Source of the DNA: Candidatus Aminicenantota bacterium
GTDB lineage: Bacteria; Acidobacteriota; Aminicenantia; Aminicenantales; Saccharicenantaceae
Assembly: GCA_014360005.1 (NCBI GenBank)
Contig: JACIYI010000006.1
Location: forward strand, 62,001-126,000
Reading direction: 5' to 3'
DNA: 64,000 nucleotides
A program made the translations under genes and the position numbers. How positions within the stretch are numbered: position 1 is the stretch's first letter; each line of letters begins with the position of its first letter. Below, piece after piece: positions 17,229 to 26,596 of the stretch. The notes beneath the pieces were generated by a model. It was not told where the DNA came from and searched no databases. It saw only the letters and a list, made by a program, of their open reading frames with translations.

Positions 17229-18071
17229 TTAATCTCTGGACTCACTGGTCGGAGGCGCGAGGTTCTCTTTTCCTACGCCAGACCCTGGGCTCTGGTGCAG
17301 AAGGGAAATTTCTGGAAGACCGGTGGAGCGGTTTAACCTGAGTTCGACCTCAACGCTAAAAATCTGCCGGATGAGCTCTTCCTTGAGCAGTTCGCGGGGC
17401 CGGCCGCGAGCGGCCACCCGACCTTCTTTTAAGAACATCAGGTCTGAACAATAGGCTACGGCCAGGTTCAGGTTATGCTCGGCCACCAGGATGGCTTTAC
17501 CTTTTTCTCTTTGCAGTTTTTTCAGCAGCTGGTAAACCTGTAACTGGTAATTGAGGTCCAGGTGGGAACTGGGCTCGTCCAAGAGCAGCACCGGGGTGTC
17601 CTGGGCCAGGGCTCTGGCTATCAGGACCCGCTGTCTTTCGCCACCACTGACTTCGTTGAGCCTTTTATCTTTAAGCTCGTAGACGCCGGTAAGTTGCATG
17701 GCTTCTGTTATCAGGTCCTGCTCCCCGGACGACCGGCCGCGAGGGTAACTCGACTGGCGGTAGTAGCGGGCCATGGCCACCGTTTCTCCCACGGTGAATT
17801 CAAAGACTGGCTCAAAGACCTGGGGAACATAGGCCAGCCAGGCGGCTATTTCCCTGGCTTTAAGCCGGGCCAGGTCCTGGCCGTTTACTAGGACCTGGCC
17901 CCTGACCATTGGAATCAATCTCTGGATGGCCTTGATCAGGGTGCTCTTGCCGGAGCCGTTGGGACCGCAGACTGCCAGGAAAGCGCCCGGCTCCAGGCTC
18001 AGAGAAATACCGGAAATGACCGGTCGGGTATCATAACCGGCTTCCAGGTTTTCAACCGTCAGAAGTTTCAT
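17229..18071 (-). CDS. BtuD/FecE-type ABC importer ATPase
   Basis: 280 residues with Walker A GPNGSGKST (about residues 35-43), the ABC signature VSGGERQRVLIARALAQ, Walker B VLLLDEPSSHLDLNYQ and the switch His in VAEHNLNLA. It energises the permease encoded downstream. It is the first gene of the importer operon (ATPase, binding protein, permease). ATG 18071 is preferred over the TTG one codon upstream; neither has a strong ribosome-binding site. The C-terminal tail of about 30 residues is unconserved-looking and Ser/Pro-rich. Confidence 0.92.
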   Translation of the reverse strand: MKLLTVENLEAGYDTRPVISGISLSLEPGAFLAVCGPNGSGKSTLIKAIQRLIPMVRGQVLVNGQDLARLKAREIAAWLAYVPQVFEPVFEFTVGETVAMARYYRQSSYPRGRSSGEQDLITEAMQLTGVYELKDKRLNEVSGGERQRVLIARALAQDTPVLLLDEPSSHLDLNYQLQVYQLLKKLQREKGKAILVAEHNLNLAVAYCSDLMFLKEGRVAARGRPRELLKEELIRQIFSVEVELRLNRSTGLPEISLLHQSPGSGVGKENLAPPTSESRD

Positions 18072-18108
18072 CAAAGTTCGGACCTAGGCCGCGGGTTGGG
18101 CAGCTAAT

Positions 18109-18114
18109 ATTATA
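18109..18114 (-). promoter_or_regulatory. candidate -10 box for the ABC importer operon
   Basis: A perfect TATAAT on the minus strand with no good -35 at normal spacing. It would give a leader of about 30 bases. Confidence 0.35.
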
Positions 18115-18185
18115 GATTTATTTGGTCCGATAAGCTATTTGGAAAGCCGGCCCGACTGAGCCGGCAGGCTTATCCGCCGCTCTGG

Positions 18186-18214
18186 TTGACTTTTAGCATA
18201 TGGGAAATTATCAT
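18186..18214 (+). promoter_or_regulatory. promoter of the leuS operon
   Basis: TTGACT (18186-18191), 17-base spacer, TATCAT (18209-18214). The same two hexamers and spacing occur at the rpsT promoter. Confidence 0.65.
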
Positions 18215-18276
18215 TATAAGCTGATTGGCATTAATAAGTTACCCGGGTTGTTTTTCCCTGAACCGAGGTTGTGACC

Positions 18277-20757
18277 ATGAAAGAAGCCTATAATTTTGAG
18301 GAAATCGAGAAGAAATGGCAGAAGGTCTGGGAAGAGAAGAAAGTCTTTGAGGTCAGCGAGGAGGCTGGCCGCCCCAAGTACTACCTCCTGGAGATGTATC
18401 CTTACCCCTCGGGCCGGATTCACATGGGGCATGTCCGCAATTATTCCATCGGGGATGTCATCGCCCGTTTCAAGAAGATGAAGGGCTATAACGTCCTCCA
18501 CCCGATAGGCTGGGATGCCCTGGGCCTGCCGGCCGAAAACGCGGCCATCAAGCACGGCATTCATCCCCAGCAATGGACCCTGGACAACATTGATTACATG
18601 CGCGCCCAGCTCAAGAAAATGGGCTTCAGCTATTGCTGGAGCCGGGAAGTCAACACCTGCCTGCCGGAGTATTACAAATGGAACCAGTGGATTTTCCTGA
18701 AGATGTTTGAGCAGGGCCTGGCCTACCGCCGGATGAGCTGGGTCAACTGGTGCCCCCAGTGCCGGACAGTTCTGGCCAACGAGCAGGTGATAGCCGGTAG
18801 CTGCTGGCGCTGCGACAGCCAGGTCACCCAGAAGAAAATGGAGCAATGGTTCCTGAAGATTACAGCCTACGCCGAGGAGTTGCTAAGCGGCCATGACCAG
18901 CTCAGCCGCTGGCCCGAACATGTACTCCAGATGCAGAAGAACTGGATTGGCCGGAGCACCGGAGCCCTGGTCAACTTCCCCGTGCCTTCTCTCAACCGCG
19001 CCGTTGAAGTCTTCACCACCCGAATAGACACTATTTATGGGGCAACCTTCCTGGTGCTTAGCCCCGAGCACCCGCTGGCGGCCGAGCTGGTGGCTGACCA
19101 TCCCGATAAAGAAAACATCCGGGCCTGGATGGCCAGGGCCATAGCCGAATCACGGCTGCGGCGGGAAGTCCGGGACGAAGAAAAAGTCGGCTACGACACC
19201 GGGGTTAAAGCCCTGAATCCCTTTAGCGGCGAGCTCATTCCAGTTTTCCTGGCCAACTACGTCTTGATGGATTACGGCACCGGGGCCATCATGGCCGTGC
19301 CGGCTCATGACCAGCGCGACTACGAGTTTGCCCTCAAGTATAACCTGCCCATCCAGACCGTCATCGCCCCCGAGTCGCCCGAGGTCAAGCCGGAAGAAGG
19401 CCAGGCCTTTGAAGACTACGGGCTGCTGGTCAACTCCGGCCCGTTTAACGGCCTGCGCTCGGAAGAAGCCATGGAAAAAATGGCTGCCTATGCTAAAGAA
19501 AAAGGATTTGGCCAGGCCAGCGTTACTTACCGCCTGAGGGATTGGGGCATTTCTCGCCAGCGTTACTGGGGCACTCCGATTCCGATCATCTATTGCGATC
19601 AATGTGGCCTCCAGCCCGTTCCCTATGAGCAGCTGCCGGTCGAAATTCCCTACCAGGCTGAATTCACCGGGGAAGAAGGCTCGCCGCTGGAAAAAGTTCC
19701 CCAGTTTGTCCGGACAACCTGCCCCAGGTGCGGCGGCCCGGCTCGTCGGGAAACCGACACCATGGACACCTTTGTCGATTCTTCCTGGTATTTCTTCCGT
19801 TACTGCTCGCCCGAGGAAGAGCGGCAGCCGTTCCTGCCGGAAAAGGCCAGGTACTGGATGCCGGTAGACCTGTACATCGGCGGGGTGGAACATGCCATCC
19901 TGCACCTGATTTATTCGCGATTTTTTACCAAGTACCTGCGCGACCTAGGGCTGACGGAGGTGGATGAGCCCTTCCCCCACTACCTGGCCCAGGGAATGGT
20001 GACCAAGGATGGCTCGGCCATGTCCAAGTCGCGCGGCAACGTGGTTGACCCGGACGATATGATTAATAGATACGGGGCCGACGCCCTCAGGGTGTTCATA
20101 CTTTTTGCCTCGCCCCCGGAAAAAGAATTTGCCTGGTCGGAAGAGGGTCTGGAAGGCTGTTACCGTTTCCTCCTGAGAGTCTGGAATCTTTTTGAGGAAA
20201 ATAAAGACCTGTTTGCCGGCCTACCGGCCGGGGCCACGGAAAAACACGACGAGGGCAGCTACCAGCGGCTGCTCAAGAAACTTCACCAGACGATAAAGAA
20301 AGTCAGCGAGGATATTGAACTGAGATATCACCTAAACACCGCTATCAGCGCCCTGATGGAGCTGGTCAACACCCTGAAAAAAGAAAGAGACCTGCTGCGG
20401 ACCAGCCAGAAAGGCCGGGAGTTGCTGCGCCAGGCCCTGGAGAGCCTGAACCTGATGCTGGCCCCCTTTGCTCCCCACCTGGCCGAGGAGCTCTGGGAAA
20501 AAACCGGCCACCGGACGCTGGTGGCAGAAAGCTCCTGGCCGGCCCATGACCCGGAACTGGCCAGGGAAGAACTGGTCACCATCGTGGTCCAGGTCAACGG
20601 TAAGCTGCGGGATAAGTTTGAAGCCCCCCTGGATGCGGAGGAAGAGTGGCTGAAGGAGAAAGCCCTGGCCCTGCCCCGGATTCAGGAAATCCTGTCTGGC
20701 CGGCAGCCGAAGAAGGTGGTCTGCGTCAGGAACAAACTGGTCAGCCTGGTGGTTTGA
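18277..20757 (+). CDS. leuS: leucyl-tRNA synthetase
   Basis: Charges tRNA-Leu. The 826-residue class-I synthetase has HMGH (residues 49-52, the HIGH motif), the zinc-type CPQC/CWRC segment, an editing domain (about 220-420, containing DYGTGAIMAVPAHDQRDYEFA), and the KMSKS equivalent AMSKS near residue 582, followed by the anticodon-binding domain. Length is normal for bacterial LeuRS (about 810-870). ATG 18277 is chosen: GAGG lies eight bases upstream, and the protein then begins MKEAYNFEEIEKKW as usual. It heads an operon with lptE and holA, a common arrangement (leuS-lptE-holA) in Gram-negative bacteria. Confidence 0.97.
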   Translation: MKEAYNFEEIEKKWQKVWEEKKVFEVSEEAGRPKYYLLEMYPYPSGRIHMGHVRNYSIGDVIARFKKMKGYNVLHPIGWDALGLPAENAAIKHGIHPQQWTLDNIDYMRAQLKKMGFSYCWSREVNTCLPEYYKWNQWIFLKMFEQGLAYRRMSWVNWCPQCRTVLANEQVIAGSCWRCDSQVTQKKMEQWFLKITAYAEELLSGHDQLSRWPEHVLQMQKNWIGRSTGALVNFPVPSLNRAVEVFTTRIDTIYGATFLVLSPEHPLAAELVADHPDKENIRAWMARAIAESRLRREVRDEEKVGYDTGVKALNPFSGELIPVFLANYVLMDYGTGAIMAVPAHDQRDYEFALKYNLPIQTVIAPESPEVKPEEGQAFEDYGLLVNSGPFNGLRSEEAMEKMAAYAKEKGFGQASVTYRLRDWGISRQRYWGTPIPIIYCDQCGLQPVPYEQLPVEIPYQAEFTGEEGSPLEKVPQFVRTTCPRCGGPARRETDTMDTFVDSSWYFFRYCSPEEERQPFLPEKARYWMPVDLYIGGVEHAILHLIYSRFFTKYLRDLGLTEVDEPFPHYLAQGMVTKDGSAMSKSRGNVVDPDDMINRYGADALRVFILFASPPEKEFAWSEEGLEGCYRFLLRVWNLFEENKDLFAGLPAGATEKHDEGSYQRLLKKLHQTIKKVSEDIELRYHLNTAISALMELVNTLKKERDLLRTSQKGRELLRQALESLNLMLAPFAPHLAEELWEKTGHRTLVAESSWPAHDPELAREELVTIVVQVNGKLRDKFEAPLDAEEEWLKEKALALPRIQEILSGRQPKKVVCVRNKLVSLVV

Positions 20758-20771
20758 CCTGATCCGAGTTG

Positions 20772-21290
20772 ATGAAATTCTGGCAGAAATATATGGCCTG
20801 TCTGCTGGCAGCAGTCAGCCTGGCCGCCTGCGGTTACCAGCTGAGGGGCAAGGCCAGCTTCTGGCCCCCGCAGATGAAAAAAATCCAGGTGCCGGTCTTT
20901 AAGAATTCTTCCGGGCGGTTTGAGCTGGACCTCAAGCTGACCAAAAGTGTCATCAACGAGCTGGTGGCCCGGACCGGGGTGCAGATCGTCAGCGACCGCA
21001 GCCAGGCCGAGGGGCTGCTGGAGGGGGAAATCCTGTCTTTCCGGGTTCAGCCCATCGCCTTCTCGGCAGCCGGCGCGGCCACCCGGTTCCAGATTACCAT
21101 CACCACCAGCGTAGTTTTCTCCGACCTGGTCAACCAGAAAATTCTCTTTTCCGACGACAAATTCGTCTATACCGAAGAGTACGATGTTCCCGAAGGTCTG
21201 GACTTTGAAACCATGGAAACCAGGGCCATCGACCGGGCGGCAGAAAAATATGCCCGGCAGCTGGTGGTCAACCTGCTGGAAGGATTTTAA
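20772..21290 (+). CDS. lptE: LPS-assembly lipoprotein LptE
   Basis: The outer-membrane lipoprotein that plugs the LptD barrel and helps place LPS in the outer leaflet. 172 residues with a lipoprotein signal ending SLAAC (Cys20) and the family opening CGYQLRGKASFWPPQMKKIQVPVFKNSS. The core shows the alternating strand pattern of LptE. It lies 14 bases after leuS and directly abuts holA, the conserved gene order for lptE. This is direct evidence for an LPS-bearing outer membrane. The start is ATG 20772 rather than the TTG at 20769. Confidence 0.9.
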   Translation: MKFWQKYMACLLAAVSLAACGYQLRGKASFWPPQMKKIQVPVFKNSSGRFELDLKLTKSVINELVARTGVQIVSDRSQAEGLLEGEILSFRVQPIAFSAAGAATRFQITITTSVVFSDLVNQKILFSDDKFVYTEEYDVPEGLDFETMETRAIDRAAEKYARQLVVNLLEGF

Positions 21291-22421
21291 ATGTCGTCGC
21301 GTGAACCTTTCTACCGGGTCTGGGCCAGAGAACTATCACCCGCCAATCTGACCCCGGGGACTTTTGTCTACGGGGAACAGGCTGCTTACCTGAGAAAATT
21401 GCTGCCGGCGGCGGTGGAAGAAGAAGAAAAGGCCGGCCGACCGCTGCAGCTCCGGCCCTTCTTCCTTTTTGATAAGGACTGGCCCGAAATCCTGGACGAA
21501 GCCCAGAGCCCGGATATGTTCCTGTTGACCACCAGGAAAATTCTGGTGGTCTATTTCCCCGAAGCGGAAGAGGACGACCCACAGCTGGCCGACCGTTCCT
21601 ACCGCCAGTTCCTTGCCCCTTATGAACGGGAAATAGAAAGGTATTTTGCCTCTCCGGCTGCGGGAGTTTTTATCCTGACAATCTACCCCGGACGTCTGAA
21701 AAAAGGGAACAAGCTGCTTGATTTTTTTAATAAATTGAAAACTTCGAGCGGCCAGCAGGTAAAGCTCCTGGAGATGAAAACCCCGAGGGAACCAGAACTG
21801 GCGGCCTGGGTTTATGAGCAGTTGAAAAAGCGAGGTAAGAAGACCAGTCCCCAGGCGGTCAGCCGATTGCTGGAAGCGGCCGGTACCGACCTGCTGCTTC
21901 TGGAACAGGAGCTAGAAAAGCTGAGCCTCTATTCGGGCGAGCGGCAGGTGGTAACCGAGGAAGATGTCCTCACCGTCTGTGCCTGGCAGAAAACCTATGA
22001 CCGTTTTGCCATTGAGGAAGCGCTGGAATCGGGCAGCCTGGAAGAAGCCCTGAATATTACGGCCAGGTTCCTGGCCGAGCAGCCGGATGTTTCTGAGGTC
22101 ATCAGCTTTTTCGCCGGCCTCAGCCGCTATGTGCTTTCTCTGACCCAGGCTAAGTTCGAGGTGGACCGGAAAAAGGTCCCGGTGAAGGAAGTGTTCAAGA
22201 AACTCAAGCCTCAGCTCAGAGAGGACTGGAGCCTTTTTGACCGAAAGCTGGAGGCTTTTGCCGCCTGCCTCCGGGCTTTCAGCCAGAAAGACCTGGACAA
22301 TCTGGTGCGGGAGCTGGGACAGGTTGACCTGAAGCTTAAATCCACCGACCTGGAGGCCGGAATCCTGATAGAGACTTTCCTGGTGCGTTTTTTTCAGTTG
22401 CGGGATAAGAAGATAGCCTGA
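21291..22421 (+). CDS. holA: DNA polymerase III delta subunit
   Basis: The clamp-loader wrench subunit that opens the beta ring. 376 residues with the HolA fold: an N-terminal segment YRVWARELSPANLTPGTFVYGEQAAYLRKLL (typical 'vylLyGeE' start), a degenerate AAA+ core without a working P-loop, the segment LEQELEKLSLY near residue 205, and a C-terminal collar domain. Translation starts at the base after the lptE stop codon. The gene converges on rpsT with two bases between, so terminators must lie inside the genes. The partner delta-prime gene is at 51286. Confidence 0.9.
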   Translation: MSSREPFYRVWARELSPANLTPGTFVYGEQAAYLRKLLPAAVEEEEKAGRPLQLRPFFLFDKDWPEILDEAQSPDMFLLTTRKILVVYFPEAEEDDPQLADRSYRQFLAPYEREIERYFASPAAGVFILTIYPGRLKKGNKLLDFFNKLKTSSGQQVKLLEMKTPREPELAAWVYEQLKKRGKKTSPQAVSRLLEAAGTDLLLLEQELEKLSLYSGERQVVTEEDVLTVCAWQKTYDRFAIEEALESGSLEEALNITARFLAEQPDVSEVISFFAGLSRYVLSLTQAKFEVDRKKVPVKEVFKKLKPQLREDWSLFDRKLEAFAACLRAFSQKDLDNLVRELGQVDLKLKSTDLEAGILIETFLVRFFQLRDKKIA

Positions 22422-22423
22422 GC

Positions 22424-22702
22424 TCAGCTGGCTTTGGCAGGCAGGTTCTGAACCTGCTTAGACAGGCGAGACTTGTAACGGGAACCGGTGTTCTTTTTGA
22501 TGGCTCCCTTGGCCACGGTCTTGTCTATGGCCTTAAACATCTGGGGCAGGAGGGCCAGGGCGGCTTCCCGGTTACCGCTGTTTATGGTTTCCCTGAACTT
22601 TTTGATCAGAGTTTTCATCAGGGATTTATTTCTCTGGTTTACGGCCCGTCTCCTGAGGCTGCGACGGTGCTGTCTGATGGCTGATTTGTGTCTGAGAGTC
22701 AT
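22424..22702 (-). CDS. rpsT: 30S ribosomal protein S20
   Basis: 92 residues, very basic and helical, with the family pattern KSAIRQHRRSLRRRAVNQRNKS at the start and IDKTVAKGAIKKNTGSRYKSRL near the end. It binds 16S rRNA and helps early 30S assembly. GAGGAGA precedes the ATG. It is a single-gene transcript behind its own promoter, as S20 genes usually are. Confidence 0.96.
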   Translation of the reverse strand: MTLRHKSAIRQHRRSLRRRAVNQRNKSLMKTLIKKFRETINSGNREAALALLPQMFKAIDKTVAKGAIKKNTGSRYKSRLSKQVQNLPAKAS

Positions 22703-22725
22703 CTCTATCTCCTCTTGAGTGCCAT

Positions 22726-22754
22726 ATGATAGAATAAGTCCTTCTTAAAGTCAA
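22726..22754 (-). promoter_or_regulatory. promoter of rpsT
   Basis: Minus strand TTGACT (22754-22749), 17-base spacer, TATCAT (22731-22726); the leader is about 20 bases and carries AGAGGAGA. Confidence 0.7.
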
Positions 22755-22800
22755 CACTCGGGGCGGTGGCCGGACCCGGGTGGCGGCCGGGAGAAACAGG

Positions 22801-23253
22801 ATGAAAATAGTACTTCAGAGGGTAAAAGAAGCCAGGGTGACGGTGGCCGGACAGGTAGTAGGGAGCATCGGACGGGGCCTGTGCCTGCTGGTCGGAGTGG
22901 AAAAGGGGGACCGGGAGGTGGAAGCCGACTGGCTGGCGGCCAAGGTGGCTGAGCTCCGCATCTTTCCCGATGAAAATGACAGGATGAATCTGTCGGTCAA
23001 GGATATCAGCGGAAGTATCCTGGCCGTATCGCAGTTTACGCTGGCCAGCTCCATCAAGAAAGGACGACGACCCAGCTTTGATAACGCCGAATTGCCCGAC
23101 CGGGCAGCCGAGCTCTTTGATTATTTTATCCGGAAGCTTAAAGAACAGGGGCTGGAAGTTCAGACCGGTCTCTTCCAGGCCATGATGGAAGTTCAGCTGG
23201 TAAACGACGGCCCGGTAACCTTCATCCTTGATTCCAGGTTGAAGCAGCTTTAG
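22801..23253 (+). CDS. dtd: D-aminoacyl-tRNA deacylase
   Basis: Hydrolyses D-amino acids, and glycine mischarged on tRNA-Ala, from tRNA. The 150-residue protein shows the two signature motifs: [17 protein letters not shown] (SQFTLxxxxxKGxxPSF) and a C-terminal [14 protein letters not shown] variant, [15 protein letters not shown]. The start is ATG 22801, which gives the normal [14 protein letters not shown]-terminus; the GTG seven codons upstream is not needed. It stands alone after the divergent rpsT gene. Confidence 0.95.
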   Translation: MKIVLQRVKEARVTVAGQVVGSIGRGLCLLVGVEKGDREVEADWLAAKVAELRIFPDENDRMNLSVKDISGSILAVSQFTLASSIKKGRRPSFDNAELPDRAAELFDYFIRKLKEQGLEVQTGLFQAMMEVQLVNDGPVTFILDSRLKQL

Positions 23254-23661
23254 GACAGTGGACAGGAGGAGAAGGAGGTCTTCCGGCTGGGAATATTGTT
23301 AACCGGGCTCCTGTTCACCACAAGAACATAAACAGAGGGGAGAATTAATTGGCGATAAATATATGAACGGTCGTTCATATATTAGAACTATTCCAGCTCC
23401 AGGTCGGGTACTGCCAGCTTGAATGGCTGGACCGGGGTGGCCTGGTCTCCAGAAATTGCCACCAGTAACCCGACCGGCCGGATAGAGCCCAGCCTGAAGC
23501 AGGGGAGAGGCGGTGGCAGTCCACTGAACCAAGCCCTCTCTTTCCCGTTAAGAAATTCCTGATTTTTTACTTCAGCAGCTGCCGGAAGAAACCAGAGTTT
23601 TAACAGAAAAACCAAATAGTGATCGTTGAGGGAAGAAGAAACTCTTAAGAATGCTCCCGGG
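23254..23661. other. 408-base stretch without a supported gene
   Basis: Between dtd and ribBA I see no gene with a ribosome-binding site or known domain. A 75-codon minus-strand frame (23388-23615) has no recognisable motif. The notable element is the 26-base palindrome at 23358-23383, listed separately. The stretch could be the remains of a lost gene and its operator. Confidence 0.45.
23358..23383. promoter_or_regulatory. perfect 26-base palindrome resembling a TetR-family operator
   Basis: Arms AATATATGAACG (23358-23369) and CGTTCATATATT (23372-23383) are exact reverse complements around a 2-base centre GT. The TGAACG..CGTTCA core is the style bound by many TetR/AcrR-family repressors. No TetR gene and no properly placed target promoter are visible nearby, so assignment as an operator is by shape only. 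It lacks a T-tract and GC-rich stem, so it is not a good terminator. Confidence 0.45.
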
Positions 23662-24879
23662 TCAGATTAAATCCAGCAGGTGCCCGAGTTTTTCTTTCTT
23701 GGCCTTCAGGTATTCCAGGTTTTCCTCGGTTGGCGGAATCTGGATTGGTACCCGGTCCACAATTTCCAGGCCGTAGCCGCTCAGTCCCCGGAATTTCCTG
23801 GGATTATTGGTGATCAGACGGATTTTCTTTATTCCCAGGGCCGCCAGGATCTGAGCCCCGATGCCGTAGTCGCGCTGGTCGGGCTTGAAGCCCAGCCGGC
23901 AGTTGGCTTCGACCGTGTCGCAGCCCTCATCCTGCAGGCCGTAGGCTTTGATCTTGTTGGCCAGTCCGATGCCCCGGCCTTCGTGGTTCAGCATGTAGAG
24001 AATGACCCCGGAACCTTCCTGCTCTATCATCTTCATGGCCGTGTGCAGTTGTTCCCCACAGTCGCAGCGCAGGGAGCCGAAGGCATCGCCTGTCAGACAC
24101 TGGGAATGAGCCCGGACCAGAGTCGGTCGGTCCGGCGAAATCTCACCCTTGATCAGGGCCACGTGATGTTCGCCGTGGATGATGTCCTCAAAGACAGCGA
24201 CGCGAAAATGGCCGTATTTCGTGGGCAGCTCGGCTTCTGAGATTTTCCGCACCAGGGTTTCCGTTCGCATCCGGTAAGAAATCAGGTCGGCGATGGTCAG
24301 GATGGGTATGTCGTATTCCTGGCTGAATTTTTCCAGGTCTGGCATCCGGGCCATCGTTCCGTCTTCTTTCATTACCTCGCAGATGACCCCGGCCGGGTAA
24401 AGACCGGCCAGCCTGGCCAGGTCCACCGAAGCTTCGGTCTGTCCGGCCCGGGCCAGCACCCCGCCTTCCCTGGCGATGAGCGGGAAGACGTGTCCCGGCC
24501 TGGCCAGGTCTTCCGGCCTGGTGACCGGGTTGATAGCGGTCAGGATAGTGCGGGCCCGGTCGTAAGCCGAAATGCCGGTGCTGACTCCTTCCCGGGCATC
24601 TATGGAAACGGTAAAGGCTGTGCCGAACCTGGCTGTGTTTTCCTGAACCATCGGCGGAAGCTGCAGCTCCTCCGCCCGCTGCCTGGTCAGTGCTAGGCAG
24701 ATCAACCCCCGACCGTTTTTGGCCATAAAGTTGATTATTTCTGGGGTGACTTTCTCGGCTGCCACCATCAGGTCGCCTTCATTTTCCCGATCTTCATCAT
24801 CGACAATGATAATCAGGCGACCGGCGCGCACCGTCTCCAGGGCTTCTTCAACACTGATAGTTTCTGGCTTATGTTCCAT
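23662..24879 (-). CDS. ribBA: bifunctional 3,4-dihydroxy-2-butanone-4-phosphate synthase / GTP cyclohydrolase II
   Basis: Supplies both precursors of riboflavin. Residues 1 to about 200 are Rib[20 protein letters not shown] carries the acidic metal/substrate site, and [22 protein letters not shown] closes it. Residues about 205-405 are RibA: the zinc ligands in [18 protein letters not shown], then [19 protein letters not shown] with the catalytic Tyr/Arg region. Both halves look intact. It follows riboflavin synthase by 20 bases, completing ftsY-ribD-ribE-ribBA. The lumazine synthase gene ribH, usually next, is not in this window. Confidence 0.96.
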   Translation of the reverse strand: MEHKPETISVEEALETVRAGRLIIIVDDEDRENEGDLMVAAEKVTPEIINFMAKNGRGLICLALTRQRAEELQLPPMVQENTARFGTAFTVSIDAREGVSTGISAYDRARTILTAINPVTRPEDLARPGHVFPLIAREGGVLARAGQTEASVDLARLAGLYPAGVICEVMKEDGTMARMPDLEKFSQEYDIPILTIADLISYRMRTETLVRKISEAELPTKYGHFRVAVFEDIIHGEHHVALIKGEISPDRPTLVRAHSQCLTGDAFGSLRCDCGEQLHTAMKMIEQEGSGVILYMLNHEGRGIGLANKIKAYGLQDEGCDTVEANCRLGFKPDQRDYGIGAQILAALGIKKIRLITNNPRKFRGLSGYGLEIVDRVPIQIPPTEENLEYLKAKKEKLGHLLDLI

Positions 24880-24899
24880 GATTTTTCAAGCTTAAAGAA

Positions 24900-25493
24900 T
24901 CAATACCTATTTCTGGATATAAAATTATACACGTATTTTCCGATTATGTCACACTCCAGGTTGACCCGGTCTCCAGGCCTCAGCCGGCCCAGGTTGGTCT
25001 CTTCCAGGGTGGCCGGGATGAGCTCAACCTCGAAATAACCGGCGGCCACTGCGGCCACCGTCAGGCTGACGCCGTTGACAGCCATGGAGCCCTTCTCCAC
25101 CACGAACTTCCTCAGTTCCCGCTCCAGACGAATCTTGAGGCGCCGGCCTGGCCGCCGCGGTTTGACTTCCAACACCTGGCCGGTTCCATCCACGTGCCCG
25201 GTCACCAGGTGGCCACCCAGCAGACTGCCAGCTGTTACAGGGAGTTCCAGGTTAAGCTCCTGTCCCGGACGCAGCTGACCCAGGGTGCTTTTTTCGAGGG
25301 TTTCCCGGGATAAGTTGAAGGTGAAGAGCCGGCTGTGGCCAGCCGTTACCGTCAGACAGACGCCATCAACGGCCAGGCTCTGTCCCTTTTCCAGGCGGCG
25401 GCTTAGCTCTTCCGGGACCTCGATCACCAGTTCGCTCCGGTTCTGGCGGTATTCACGAAAGAGACCGCGGTGGGAAATAAGTCCGGTGAACAT
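24900..25493 (-). CDS. ribE: riboflavin synthase alpha subunit
   Basis: Converts two 6,7-dimethyl-8-ribityllumazine molecules to riboflavin. 197 residues with the internal duplication of the family: repeat one begins MFTGLISHRG with DGVCLTV, and repeat two has the GHVDGTG segment and NGVSLTV. Length is normal (about 200). Its ATG overlaps the ribD stop codon by one base, so the two are translationally coupled. No FMN riboswitch precedes the operon. Confidence 0.95.
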   Translation of the reverse strand: MFTGLISHRGLFREYRQNRSELVIEVPEELSRRLEKGQSLAVDGVCLTVTAGHSRLFTFNLSRETLEKSTLGQLRPGQELNLELPVTAGSLLGGHLVTGHVDGTGQVLEVKPRRPGRRLKIRLERELRKFVVEKGSMAVNGVSLTVAAVAAGYFEVELIPATLEETNLGRLRPGDRVNLECDIIGKYVYNFISRNRY

Positions 25494-26596
25494 CAGAAAT
25501 ACCCTTCTATGATTATATCGTTTTTGATGGAAAAATGCCTGAGGTTTTTCAGTTCTATGGATTCAGCTACCCTGATTGCCCCCGGGCCTTCAAACAGGGT
25601 CAGAGATTTTTCTCCCCCGATTAACCTGGGAGCCAGGAAAAGATAAATCTTGTCTGCCAGTTTATGCTGGAGGAAAGACGTCAGGGTAGCGGCGCCCCCT
25701 TCTACCAGGACGGCAGCTATTTCCCGGCGGCCGAGCTCTTCCAGCACCGACCTGAGGTCGAGTTTGCCGTCTGCTGCCGGCACCTGGATTATTTCTGCAC
25801 CCTTTCTCCTCAACCGCTTAGCCCGGGATTCGGAAATTTCCGGGCCGGTGAAAATGATTACCTGTCCTTCTTCCGGCTTTTCCAGCAGCCGGGCCCGGGC
25901 CGGAAAACGCAGGAAAGCATCAAGCACCACCCTGTACCATTTTTTACGGGACAGGTCGGGCAGCCTGAGGCTTAACCTCGGATTATCTACGAGGACAGTG
26001 TTGAGACCAACCAGGACTGCATCGTGTTCAGCCCGTAGATGCTGGACAAAGTATCTGGATTCCTGGCAGGAAATCCAGCGGGAATGGCCAGAGACCGCGG
26101 CTATCTTCCCGTCGAGGCTCAGGGCTGCTTTGAGCGTTACAAAGGGAACCCGGCCGGTTATGTACTTAAAATAAAATTCGTTTAACCTCTGGTTCAGGTG
26201 GCCGAGGAGGCCCACTTCCACTTTTATCCCGGCTTGCTGCAGCCGGGCGGCGCCTTTTCTGTGGACCAAGGGATTTGGGTCGTAGGAGGAAATAACGATT
26301 CTTTTTAGGTCTGAACCGAGCAGCCGGTCGACACAGGGCGGAGTCCGGCCCCAGTGAACACAGGGCTCGAGTGTCAGGTAAAGGGTGGCTCCTTTTGCCT
26401 GGCGGCCAGCCCGGTCCAGGGCCACGATTTCGGCGTGGGGCTGGCCCGCTTCCCGGTGGAAACCCCAGCCGACAATTTTATCCCTTTTTACCAGAACCGC
26501 CCCGACGCTGGGGTTGGGGCTGGTCCGCCCCCGGGCCTTTTCGGCCAGGGAGTAGGCCATTTCCATGTAGGCCAGGTCGCGACTGCTCCAGCTCAT
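25493..26596 (-). CDS. ribD: bifunctional riboflavin deaminase/reductase
   Basis: Catalyses the deamination and ribose reduction steps of riboflavin synthesis. 367 residues. The N-terminal deaminase (about 1-145) has the zinc motifs HAEIVALDRAG and TLEPCVHWGRTPPCVD. The C-terminal reductase (about 148-367) has KAALSLDGKIA, DAVLVGLNTVLVDNPRL and VEGGAATLTSFL. Its ATG overlaps the ftsY stop codon by four bases, an unusual coupling of a targeting GTPase with a vitamin pathway. Confidence 0.95.
   Translation of the reverse strand: MSWSSRDLAYMEMAYSLAEKARGRTSPNPSVGAVLVKRDKIVGWGFHREAGQPHAEIVALDRAGRQAKGATLYLTLEPCVHWGRTPPCVDRLLGSDLKRIVISSYDPNPLVHRKGAARLQQAGIKVEVGLLGHLNQRLNEFYFKYITGRVPFVTLKAALSLDGKIAAVSGHSRWISCQESRYFVQHLRAEHDAVLVGLNTVLVDNPRLSLRLPDLSRKKWYRVVLDAFLRFPARARLLEKPEEGQVIIFTGPEISESRAKRLRRKGAEIIQVPAADGKLDLRSVLEELGRREIAAVLVEGGAATLTSFLQHKLADKIYLFLAPRLIGGEKSLTLFEGPGAIRVAESIELKNLRHFSIKNDIIIEGYF

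Noticed and set aside
18072..18270. Cobalamin riboswitch upstream of the BtuCDF-type importer
   Set aside because: None of the conserved B12-box sequence was found in the leader on the minus strand.
23388..23615. 75-codon minus-strand frame between dtd and ribBA
   Set aside because: No ribosome-binding site, no recognisable motif, and it ends beside the palindrome; at most a relic.
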